Source: SAR324 cluster bacterium
Lineage (GTDB): Bacteria > SAR324 > JACQKK01
Direction of reading: 5' to 3'
Assembly: GCA_022572825.1 (NCBI GenBank)
Contig: JACZVE010000086.1
Span: forward strand, 1 to 9,425
Length of the DNA stretch: 9,425 nt
Part shown: positions 1 through 5,683 of the stretch, piece by piece
Position numbering within the stretch: position 1 is the first letter of the stretch
Layout: the number at the start of each line of letters is the position of its first letter
Translations under genes and position numbers: made by a program
Notes under the pieces: generated by a model
Told to the model about the DNA's origin: nothing
Database searches by the model: none
Seen by the model: the letters and a program-made list of their open reading frames with translations, nothing else

Positions 1-105
1 GCATTCTACCGAAGCGTTCGTCACATGATTGTTGAGTTGACCCAGGATCAGGAGATAATGACGCGGGCTGAGGGATATCTCCTTCACAAGGGATACACTA
101 TCTAA
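1..105 (+). CDS. 3' end of an unrecognised protein (partial)
   Basis: An open frame enters from the left edge and runs 34 codons to a TAA at 103-105. The encoded tail is polar and charged, ends in HKGYTI, and has the look of an alpha-helix followed by a short strand. I do not recognise the family. An internal ATG at 25-27 exists, but the frame is open to the edge, so this is more likely the end of a longer gene. Base composition is less GC-rich than the B12 locus to the right, which may mean it belongs to a different segment of the genome. Confidence 0.45.
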   Translation, partial: AFYRSVRHMIVELTQDQEIMTRAEGYLLHKGYTI

Positions 106-124
106 AAATTCTCATGCCGGCTTT

Positions 125-142
125 TGACCCTGGGTAGGGTCA
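125..142. other. Perfect hairpin between convergent genes
   Basis: TGACCCT at 125-131 and AGGGTCA at 136-142 form a perfect 7-bp stem with a GGGT loop. It lies between the end of the left-edge gene (105) and the end of the recombinase gene on the other strand (190). No T-run follows on either strand, so it is not a standard intrinsic terminator. It could still act as a bidirectional transcription barrier, or be the remnant of a mobile-element end. Confidence 0.3.
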
Positions 143-189
143 GATTGTGATCGAGTCCTAACGGCGATTCTGGACTACCTATCGCTGGT

Positions 190-654
190 TTAATACAAGG
201 AAATGTAACCGCCATCGCGCTGGCCTTCCGCCGTCTCGTGCCGAAATCCATTAATGGGTCTACCGAGGATGCGGCTCACCTGATAATGGTGCCAGCGCCC
301 CTGGGAGCGGGTGGAATAGCCCTGGTGGTTGAGCCTGGCGGCAATCACCGCCGGGCGATCTCCCCGGCCGGCCCAGGTGCGGATGATCACCGCCTCGTAG
401 AAATCACGGAACATTCGTGAGGAATGGGTCATCACGATGCCGACTACCCGACCGGCCTCCGCCAGCGCGAGCAGACGCCGCAGCCTGGGGCGGCCGCGAA
501 CGTCCTTGCCGGAGCCACCCTCTCGAATCACTGCGGCCAGGGGGAGACCCTCTCTGCAGCAGAACTCCCGAATGGTGCGCACCTGGGCATCCAGGGAGAT
601 CCCGTTCGACTCCTGCTCTTCGGTGCCGACCCTGGCGTAGCCGTAGGTTTTCAT
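190..654 (-). CDS. Degenerate serine recombinase (catalytic Ser replaced by Gly, internal deletion)
   Basis: This 154-residue protein begins with a resolvase/invertase N-terminal domain: YARVGTEEQ at residues 6-14, then SGK (48-50), RP (55-56) and the paired arginines of the active site (R80, R83). In the family the sixth-strand motif reads YxRVST and its Ser is the nucleophile. Here that position, residue 10, is Gly. After residue ~93 the protein jumps straight to the start of the DNA-binding Recombinase domain (IAARLN, GYSTR, W121, VSRIL at 126-130), so about half the catalytic domain, including the long dimer helix, is missing. The reading frame is nevertheless intact. Its ATG overlaps the stop of the upstream small gene (ATGA, 651-654), indicating translational coupling. 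It should not catalyse recombination. It is either a relic or a protein kept for DNA binding. Confidence 0.75.
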   Translation of the reverse strand: MKTYGYARVGTEEQESNGISLDAQVRTIREFCCREGLPLAAVIREGGSGKDVRGRPRLRRLLALAEAGRVVGIVMTHSSRMFRDFYEAVIIRTWAGRGDRPAVIAARLNHQGYSTRSQGRWHHYQVSRILGRPINGFRHETAEGQRDGGYISLY

Positions 655-914
655 GATCTGCCCTCCACGCGGTCAAGGGCGCTTTGCAGAGCCGGGATTG
701 CCTCGGCAAGTTGTGCTGCGGTGCCTTCTTCTGTTGGGGCGACCGCAGCCGAAATTACTTCGCGAGCGGCTCGGATCAGTTCAGGCAGCCCCGTTTCCTC
801 GTCGATGAGGCGGGCAAGACTTTCCCAGGGCAGTGGCTGTGCTGTGGACATGCCATAGTGATATGAGATGGCTTTTGTAGCCCGCGTGGCGGCGGGCGTG
901 GGTTGCGTGGCCAT
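651..914 (-). CDS. Small unknown protein, coupled to the recombinase remnant
   Basis: The product has 87 residues, is rich in Ala and Glu, and looks mostly alpha-helical in its second half (LARLIDEETGLPELIRAARE, then a second helical stretch). It has no Cys, membrane segment or signal peptide. Translation is supported by a good ribosome binding site: AGAGGAA lies about 5 nt before the ATG at 912-914. Its stop overlaps the recombinase start by 4 bases. Small proteins of unknown role are often encoded just upstream of serine recombinases in mobile cassettes, but I do not recognise this one as a known family. Confidence 0.55.
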   Translation of the reverse strand: MATQPTPAATRATKAISYHYGMSTAQPLPWESLARLIDEETGLPELIRAAREVISAAVAPTEEGTAAQLAEAIPALQSALDRVEGRS

Positions 915-932
915 ATATCTTCCTCTTGGAAA

Positions 933-1346
933 TCACGATAGATCACCGGCCGCGGTCCGCCGGCACCGCTGGAGACGTCTCTGAATCACATGGCCAGGCG
1001 TGGTCACTTCTACCTGGCAGGCGGAAGATCCGCGATGGATCTGGTGGATCACGCGCAGCGAGACATCACCGACATCGTGGAGATCACCGGGCTGCAGCCT
1101 GCAGATCACCGGCTCCCGGCCGGAGATCACCATACGAATCACCGTGGCCGAATCGCCGGCGGCGCGCAACTCGATGAGCTGCATCTGGGCATCACCCAAC
1201 TGCAGGATTTCGCCGCTCTTCAGCAGCCACTTCAGACGTTTTTTGCGGGGTTTAGTGGCTATGGCGAGCAGGTCGGGATAGTGTGCCGCCAGGTACCAGG
1301 CGCATGCAGGGCGGGGCGGCAGGTGGGTGTCCGCGATCTATGTCAT
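933..1346 (-). pseudogene. Unknown gene with an amber codon at position 3
   Basis: Reading on the minus strand, ATG (1344-1346) with AAGG four bases upstream is followed by ACA and then TAG (1338-1340). The same frame then stays open for about 134 codons to a TGA at 933-935. The body has mostly G/C third positions, a basic patch (KPRKKRLKWLLKSGE) and a strand-rich second half, so it looks coding. No ATG, GTG or TTG occurs between the TAG and a TTG at 1197-1199, so either the gene is disrupted or translation starts at that TTG and gives an 88-residue protein. It ends 18 nt before the next gene and shares its direction, so the three genes form one cassette. I do not recognise the family. Confidence 0.4.
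940..1196. repeat. Seven copies of ATCACC, three as AGATCACCGG
   Basis: The hexamer ATCACC starts at 942, 1065, 1083, 1105, 1126, 1138 and 1191. Three copies extend to a perfect AGATCACCGG (940-949, 1081-1090, 1103-1112) and a fourth to AGATCACCAT (1124-1133). The copies at 1081, 1103 and 1124 are spaced 22 and 21 bp, about two helical turns. Most of them fall inside the minus-strand ORF, where the repeat is read in more than one frame (as Val-Ile in some copies, as Gly-Asp-Leu or Gly-Asp-Val in others). The repetition is therefore in the DNA, not the peptide. The spacing resembles iterons or operator sites. Confidence 0.4.
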
Positions 1347-1386
1347 TTTGCCTTACGGGAGCCCTGCGCCGTTTGCGTGGCCTCCC

Positions 1387-1415
1387 TTGACAGCACCCCG
1401 CGCCGGAGTTAGGGT
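1387..1415 (+). promoter_or_regulatory. Sigma70-type promoter of the riboswitch transcript
   Basis: A perfect -35 box TTGACA (1387-1392) is followed by a 17-bp spacer and the -10-like TAGGGT (1410-1415). Transcription would begin near 1422, just before the first paired elements of the cobalamin riboswitch. The -10 matches consensus at only three positions. The exact -35, the ideal spacing and the location make the assignment fairly strong. Confidence 0.6.
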
Positions 1416-1421
1416 TCCCCG

Positions 1422-1627
1422 CAAGAACGCCAACGGTTGCGGGCGGCCCTTTGGGGCCCTTGAACGGGAAGCCGGTGCGATTCCGGCGCGGACCCGCCAC
1501 TGTGATCAGTCAAGCGCGCCCACGACGCCACTTGTGTCCGCGGCGAAGGGATACTTCGCTCAAGGCGCTGGGAAGGCGGGCGCGATTGCGGCTGTCAGCC
1601 AGGATACCGGCCCGCAGCGTCAACCTG
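1422..1627 (+). ncRNA. Cobalamin riboswitch
   Basis: The conserved core reads GGGAAGCCGGTGCGATTCCG from 1466, followed by GCGGACCCGCCACTGTGA to about 1505. The 3' B12 box is GTCAGCCAGGATACCGGCC at 1594-1612. Closing pairing is visible between TGCGGGC (1438-1444) and GCCCGCA (1610-1616), and possibly GGTTG (1435-1439) with CAACC (1621-1625). Internal hairpins include GGCCC-TTTG-GGGCC (1445-1458) and GCGAAG-GGATA-CTTCGC (1543-1559). CGCGCCC near 1514-1520 can pair with GGGCGCG near 1578-1584. Such RNAs bind adenosyl- or methylcobalamin and switch off downstream expression. It is on the same strand as, and upstream of, the PP-loop ATPase gene. Confidence 0.93.
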
Positions 1628-1925
1628 TCGCTTCTCGTGGATTGGGAGCACCGGTGAAGAGGCTGCACGTCGACCTTTCCTCTTCCCTCACCGCAGTCCT
1701 GCATCCTTATCCCCGCACGCCCAGGTTGACCAGGCTGCGCACGCGTGGCGCGGCCCGAGATGCAATCGGCCGGGCGTCTGCGCCCGCGCACGCCGGCGGC
1801 GGCCTCTGAAAAGCGGCTTCTGAAAAGCTCAGAGAAGGTCCGCAATTGTCGCAGCGGGAGACTGGCGCCACCCGCGTCGGGGCACAACGGCGCCGCCCTT
1901 CCATGGGCCACGAGAGGCGAGAGCC
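1628..1925 (+). promoter_or_regulatory. Long leader between riboswitch and first gene
   Basis: About 300 nt with no convincing gene. It holds CAGGTTGAC (1722-1730), which is exactly complementary to GTCAACCTG (1619-1627) at the riboswitch 3' edge. It also holds a hairpin at 1652-1693 (CGGT...GAAGAGG paired with CCTCTTC...ACCG, with a bulge), a direct repeat TCTGAAAAGC (1805-1814 and 1819-1828), and flanking CTCTGA/TCAGAG (1804-1809, 1829-1834). I see no hairpin followed by a T-run, so a classic intrinsic terminator is not evident. Control could be at translation or through Rho. Confidence 0.5.
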
Positions 1926-2642
1926 ATGCGAAGTCGAGCACCGGTCGTGCTTTCCTGGAGCGGAGGAAAAGACAGCGCGCTGGCCCTCCACGCGCTGCGC
2001 AGCGGCGGTCGCTACGAGGTGGTCTCGCTGCTCACCACCGTGGCGGCTGCCTACGACCGGGTCAGTCATCACGGGGTGCGCGTGGAACTGTTGGAGCGGC
2101 AGGCGGCAGCCCTGGGCGTGCCCCTGCGCAAAGTGATCCTGGCGCCGGATGCCTGCACTATGGAGCACTACGAGACCCGGATGGAGGAGGCCCTGCTGGA
2201 GTACAAGGCCGCGGGCGTATACGGCGTCGCCTCCGGCGACATCTTCCTGCGGCCCCTGCGCGCCTACCGCGAGCGCATCCTGGGCGAACTGGGCCTGGAG
2301 GCGCTGTTTCCCATCTGGGGACGCGACACCGGCGAGCTGATGCGCACCTTTCTCGCACTGGGGTTCCGGGGCTGCATCGCTTGCGTGGATGGCCGCAAGT
2401 TGAGCGCGGCGTTCGCCGGGCGCGCCATCGGCCACGACCTGCTGGCGGAACTGCCGGCCGGCGTGGATCCCTGCGGCGAGCACGGGGAGTTTCACACGTT
2501 CGTTTACGACGGCCCGATCTTCCGCCATCCGGTGCATATTACCGTGGGGGAAGTCGTGCGTCGCGACGTTCGCTACTTTGCCGACCTGCTGCCCCGGGAA
2601 GCTGGCGATGCGCCGCCCGCGGCGGCGGGCGGCGCCCCTTAG
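1926..2642 (+). CDS. Dph6-like PP-loop ATP pyrophosphatase under B12 control
   Basis: This 238-residue cytoplasmic protein opens with an ATP-binding PP-loop (SGGKDS at residues 12-17). It carries the other marks of the diphthine-ammonia ligase/ATP_bind_4 family: YGVASGDI (99-106), LGLEALFPIWGRDT (122-135) and CGEHGEFHTF (183-192) followed by DGPIF. Eukaryotic and archaeal Dph6 uses ATP and ammonium to turn a carboxylate into an amide on EF2. Bacteria lack diphthamide, so bacterial members must have another substrate. The start is preceded by a purine-rich GAGAGGCGAGAG. It is the first gene after the cobalamin riboswitch and ends 28 bp before the membrane-protein gene, so both are likely one B12-repressed operon. 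A role in corrinoid salvage, for example amidation of a carboxylate, is inference. The family assignment is secure and the substrate is not. Confidence 0.88.
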   Translation: MRSRAPVVLSWSGGKDSALALHALRSGGRYEVVSLLTTVAAAYDRVSHHGVRVELLERQAAALGVPLRKVILAPDACTMEHYETRMEEALLEYKAAGVYGVASGDIFLRPLRAYRERILGELGLEALFPIWGRDTGELMRTFLALGFRGCIACVDGRKLSAAFAGRAIGHDLLAELPAGVDPCGEHGEFHTFVYDGPIFRHPVHITVGEVVRRDVRYFADLLPREAGDAPPAAAGGAP

Positions 2643-2670
2643 ATCAACGCGCATGATAAGGAGACGCCTC

Positions 2671-3207
2671 ATGGTCAATCCCCGCTTCATCACCTTGGCG
2701 GCGTTCGTCGTGGCGGTGGCCGCGACGCGGTTGCTGCCCCACGCCCCAAACTTCACGCCCATTGCCGCCATGGCGCTGTTCGGCGGGGCGCACTTCGCCA
2801 ATCGCCCTACGGCCTTTGCCTTGCCCCTCGCCGCGATGCTGCTCAGCGACCTGGTCATCGGCCTGCACGCGGGGATGCCTTTCGTGTACGGCGCCTTCGC
2901 CATGATCGTAGGCCTGGGATTGCTGATCCGGAACAGGCGCACGCCGCTCGCCATCGCGGGCGCGGCGCTGACCGGATCGATCGGCTTCTTCCTGCTGACC
3001 AACTTCGGCACCTGGTTGACCGGCGGCTTGTATCCGCTGACGGGCGGGGGCCTGCTGGCCGCGTACACCGCGGCGATCCCTTACTTCGCGCACACGCTGA
3101 CGGGGGACGCTTTCTACACGGCGGTGTTGTTCGGCGGATTCGCGTTGGCCCAGCGCGTCTTCCCGCTGCTACGAGAGGAGCCGGCGCCCGCGCCGGCCCA
3201 TGGCTGA
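2671..3207 (+). CDS. DUF6580-like integral membrane protein, B12-regulated
   Basis: The product has 178 residues and about five hydrophobic segments (roughly 5-20, 29-42, 47-65, 70-86, 93-112 and 148-166), ending in a short Pro/Ala tail. Conserved-looking features include RLLPHAPNFTPIAAMALFGG (20-39), LLSDLVIGLH (57-66), TGSIGFFLLTNFGTW (101-115) and TLTGDAFY (142-149), which fit the uncharacterised DUF6580 family. An AAGGAG seven bases before the ATG at 2671 fixes this start over longer in-frame ones. Size and topology resemble the substrate-binding S components of ECF vitamin transporters. With the riboswitch upstream this suggests a corrinoid or cobalt-related transport role, but that is inference. 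No ECF ATPase or T component is in the window. Confidence 0.75.
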   Translation: MVNPRFITLAAFVVAVAATRLLPHAPNFTPIAAMALFGGAHFANRPTAFALPLAAMLLSDLVIGLHAGMPFVYGAFAMIVGLGLLIRNRRTPLAIAGAALTGSIGFFLLTNFGTWLTGGLYPLTGGGLLAAYTAAIPYFAHTLTGDAFYTAVLFGGFALAQRVFPLLREEPAPAPAHG

Positions 3208-3213
3208 ACGGTA

Positions 3214-3609
3214 CTAGCGGCGCTCCGGCGGCTGCACGCCCACCTGCACGGGTACGTCCAGCGCCTGCCGGATGCGGTCGTACCAGCGGAACAGCGCGCC
3301 CACCTCCGCCCGCGCGTCCGGCAGCAGCAGCACGGTGTGCGGAGCACGCGCCTCCAGGGTGGCAATCACGGTGCTGTCGGAAAGCGCGCGCCCTTCCAGC
3401 CACAGCACGCCGTCGGCCCGCAGCTCCAGACGCAGGGCGGAGGCTGCCGTGGACGGGTCCCCCCGCGCCTCTGGCAGGCGCACCGTTTCCACCGGGTCGA
3501 AGTTGGCGCCCAGGACGAGAAAGATGATCATGAGGAACAACACGTCCACCAGCGCCGTGAGGGGAATCGACGGCGTCTCCTCGCCGGTGCGGAAGCGGTC
3601 AAGGTTCAT
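3214..3609 (-). CDS. exbD: ExbD/TolR-type biopolymer transport protein
   Basis: This 131-residue protein has a short cytoplasmic N-terminus, one transmembrane helix (about 15-35), and a periplasmic domain of alternating strands and helices. The helix contains IPLTALVDVLFLMIIFLVLG, with Asp22 at the position of the proton-carrying Asp conserved in ExbD and TolR. With ExbB it forms the proton channel that energises TonB. The start overlaps the end of exbB by 11 bp, so the two are translated together. The gene ends only 6 bp from the stop of the DUF6580-like gene on the opposite strand, leaving no room for a terminator between them. Confidence 0.88.
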   Translation of the reverse strand: MNLDRFRTGEETPSIPLTALVDVLFLMIIFLVLGANFDPVETVRLPEARGDPSTAASALRLELRADGVLWLEGRALSDSTVIATLEARAPHTVLLLPDARAEVGALFRWYDRIRQALDVPVQVGVQPPERR

Positions 3610-4258
3610 CGGTGGCCGGTGCGGATGCGGGATGCGGAGCGGAGGGTGGGGGGGATGCCGCGTAATCCGGCGGGGCGGCGAGCAGCAGTGCCATTGCCCG
3701 TTCCAGATGGTTGATCCAGCGGGCCTTGAGCCGGGACAGCAGGTGGTGCGCGGCCAGCAGGGGCAGGGCGCCGAGCAGGCCCACCTCCGTGGTCCACAGC
3801 GCCTCGGACAGCCCCTGGGAGAGCACCTGCCGCGAGGTGGTCAGGGCCAGATCCTGAAAGGTGGTGATCATGCCGGAGACCGTGCCCAACAGCCCCAGCA
3901 GGGGCAGTATGGTGCCCAGCCAGCCGATGGTGCTGATCCGCGCCTCCACCTCCGGCATGCGCGCCAGCAGCGCGGCCTGCAGAGCCGGCTCGCGGCGCTC
4001 GGGAGGCAGGTGGCGAACCGCCTGGGCTTGCAACAGCAGGCCGGACAGCGGTGTGTCGCCGGGCGATTCGCGCAGCAAGGCGGCCAGGGTGGAAACGTCC
4101 GGCGCGACAAAAAAGCGCCGATTGCGGAAGTGCCAGCCGGCCCAGGCCAGCAGCCGCTCGATGGCGATCACGTAGCCGACCAGGGCCGTCAGCAGAATCA
4201 GCGGCATGATCGGCCCGCCTTCAAGCAGCAGCTCGGGCAGCAAAGTGGAGGGCGCCAT
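3599..4258 (-). CDS. exbB: ExbB/TolQ-type proton channel protein
   Basis: Starting at the ATG at 4256-4258 the protein has 219 residues. It has three hydrophobic segments (about 16-38, 111-133 and 155-178), a large cytoplasmic loop between the first two, and a Pro/Ala-rich tail. The signature LGTILPLLGLLGTVSGMITT (114-133) and the Thr pair with EVGLLGALP in the third helix (156-166) place it in the MotA/TolQ/ExbB family. An in-frame start 34 codons further upstream would begin inside the hairpin-rich leader and give a non-family extension, so I prefer the shorter form. ExbB pentamers with ExbD use the proton gradient to drive TonB. The tonB-receptor pair is transcribed divergently from the same intergenic region. 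Confidence 0.88.
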   Translation of the reverse strand: MAPSTLLPELLLEGGPIMPLILLTALVGYVIAIERLLAWAGWHFRNRRFFVAPDVSTLAALLRESPGDTPLSGLLLQAQAVRHLPPERREPALQAALLARMPEVEARISTIGWLGTILPLLGLLGTVSGMITTFQDLALTTSRQVLSQGLSEALWTTEVGLLGALPLLAAHHLLSRLKARWINHLERAMALLLAAPPDYAASPPPSAPHPASAPATDEP

Positions 4259-4303
4259 GGGCGTCAACGCTCCCTGGAAGGCCCGTGATGAATGCAATAC
4301 AGG

Positions 4304-4338
4304 CTGGGGGCTTTGTCCCCAGAGGAAGCGCAGCCCCC
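4304..4338 (-). promoter_or_regulatory. Mutually exclusive hairpins in the exbB leader
   Basis: Two alternative stems share one arm in the region between the predicted exbB transcription start and its ATG. CTGGGG (4304-4309) can pair with CCCCAG (4317-4322). Alternatively GGGGGCT (4306-4312) can pair with AGCCCCC (4332-4338). This could be a small attenuating leader or part of a dispersed palindromic repeat. No cobalamin-riboswitch core is visible here. Confidence 0.3.
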
Positions 4339-4347
4339 CTGCACTCC

Positions 4348-4376
4348 ATAAAAGACCCATAAAAACAGCATGCCAA
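4348..4376 (-). promoter_or_regulatory. Sigma70-type promoter for exbB-exbD
   Basis: On the minus strand TTGGCA (4371-4376) is a 5/6 match to the -35 box. A 17-bp spacer follows, then TTTTAT (4348-4353), a 4/6 match to the -10 box. Transcription would begin near 4341, giving an 83-nt leader before the exbB ATG. Confidence 0.5.
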
Positions 4377-4416
4377 CCATCACAACAAGTGAGTCTATCC
4401 TCCGTTTCCTGGCGGC

Positions 4417-4450
4417 GCGGGGGAACTGGTTCCCCCGCATCCGTTTTTTT
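4417..4450 (+). terminator. Intrinsic terminator with no gene upstream of it
   Basis: GCGGGGGAA (4417-4425) and TTCCCCCGC (4430-4438) form a perfect stem with a 4-nt loop, followed five bases later by seven T residues (4444-4450). The T-run is on the plus strand. No plus-strand gene precedes it after 3207, and tonB begins 114 bp downstream. It may terminate a short RNA made antisense to the exbB leader, attenuate a long tonB transcript, or stop read-through from the B12 operon. Confidence 0.7.
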
Positions 4451-4564
4451 GTCGATAGATCACACCCTTGCTGGCGCGATGCGGTGAATTGACGGGACAG
4501 GCCCGCGGGCGCGCGCTACGCGTGGTGCCCCTCCAAGCCGCAATCAGGGTCTAAACGCTACGCC

Positions 4565-5683
4565 ATGCTTAACCGCACCTCTCGAACGATGTCAAAGCAC
4601 GCCATCGCTCGGCAACGCCAGCGGATGGCCATGGGGGCACGCTGGCTGGTCAGCGGCGTTTTGACGCTGGCGTTGCTGGCCGGCATGAACTGGTACGCGG
4701 GACGCCGCACCGCCCGCGTGATGGAGCCGGCGGGCCTGCAGGTGGTGCTGGTGCGCCTGGCGCCTGTGGACACTCGCGGCGGCGACGGTGCCCTGGCACC
4801 CCGCACCGGGAAGCCCCGCCTGCCCGCGCGAGCGACCGCGGAACCTCCCCCGCCCGCTGCGCCGGCTGCATCCCCCGCGCCCGCGGGGAATGTAGCGGCG
4901 GCCAAGCTTCCCGCGCTGGCCGCATCCCCGGTGGCAGCCGAGCTTCCCGCTCCGGCTCTATCCCTGGTGCCATTGATGCGACCCGTGATGGACGGGGCAG
5001 GGGCGCTGTCGCTTGCGCCCGAGCCGCCTGCCACGCCGGCCGACGGTGTCCCTGGAGCGGGTTTCTCCGCCGCGCACAGGCCGGATGCCCCTGCGGCCCC
5101 TGCGCACCAGGAAACCGTCCCGCCCGACGCCGAGGTGCTGCCCGAGGCCCTGGCTGTGGTGCGATCGAAGCAGGCGTGGCGGCGCGTCCCGGGGGGGCTG
5201 GAAGGGGCGATGCCCCCCAGTGCGGCGCCAGTGCTGCCCGTCGAGCCCCCGCGCTCCTCCGCCAGGGGTGCGCTGCACGGTGCGGAACCCAGCCGGGTGA
5301 CCCCGGCCGTTGCGGGGAATCCCCGGCCTTCGTCCAAGGCTGCGCTCTCTGCACGCAGAGGAACCGCCCTGCCCGCCGAAGGGGCGCGAACGGGGATCGT
5401 CGCGCCGCGGGCGCTGGATCCCGGTTTCCGGTTGCTGCACCCGGTACGGCCGCGCTATCCCAATCATGCGCGGCGGCTCAAACGTATGGGCACGGTGGTG
5501 GTGGAGATCGAGGTAGGGTCGGACGGCCAGGTGGCCCGCATCGCCGTCCTGCAAGAGTCCAAGGGCTGGGAATTCGGTGAGGCGGCCCGCGACGCCTTTG
5601 CCACGGCGCGGTTTACACCGCCCACCGTCAACGGACGGCCCGTGCGCGTGCTGTGGCGGAAGACCCTTCACTTTCGCCCATGA
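4565..5683 (+). CDS. tonB: TonB energy-transducing protein
   Basis: This 372-residue protein has a basic N-terminus, one membrane anchor (about 24-44), a long Pro/Ala-rich periplasmic spacer, and a C-terminal TonB domain (about 284-372) containing RPRYPNHA, GTVVVEIEV, SDGQV and FGEAARDAFATARFTPP. It links the ExbB-ExbD motor to the TonB box of outer-membrane receptors. The spacer is long compared with E. coli TonB. The first ATG is used here, but no clear ribosome binding site distinguishes it from ATGs at 4589 and 4625. The membrane helix has Ser30 followed at the +4 position by Thr34, where E. coli TonB has the Ser-x3-His motif. The gene overlaps the receptor gene by ATGA, so it is probably dedicated to it. 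Confidence 0.88.
   Translation: MLNRTSRTMSKHAIARQRQRMAMGARWLVSGVLTLALLAGMNWYAGRRTARVMEPAGLQVVLVRLAPVDTRGGDGALAPRTGKPRLPARATAEPPPPAAPAASPAPAGNVAAAKLPALAASPVAAELPAPALSLVPLMRPVMDGAGALSLAPEPPATPADGVPGAGFSAAHRPDAPAAPAHQETVPPDAEVLPEALAVVRSKQAWRRVPGGLEGAMPPSAAPVLPVEPPRSSARGALHGAEPSRVTPAVAGNPRPSSKAALSARRGTALPAEGARTGIVAPRALDPGFRLLHPVRPRYPNHARRLKRMGTVVVEIEVGSDGQVARIAVLQESKGWEFGEAARDAFATARFTPPTVNGRPVRVLWRKTLHFRP

Noticed and set aside
933..1199. Resemblance of the minus-strand ORF's second half to CsrA
   Set aside because: The pattern (GDVSLRVI, then a short loop and a strand) is loosely similar, but the N-terminal CsrA motif is missing and the match is too weak.
1252..1500. 82-codon minus-strand frame across the riboswitch promoter
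   Set aside because: It crosses the promoter and riboswitch core and has no coding signs.
1707..3068. 453-codon open frame on the minus strand
   Set aside because: It lies antisense to the PP-loop ATPase and DUF6580 genes, has no recognisable motifs, and is explained by high GC leaving few stops.
4260..4564. A second cobalamin riboswitch before exbB or tonB
   Set aside because: Neither strand shows the B12 core or the 3' B12 box; only hairpins and a terminator are present.
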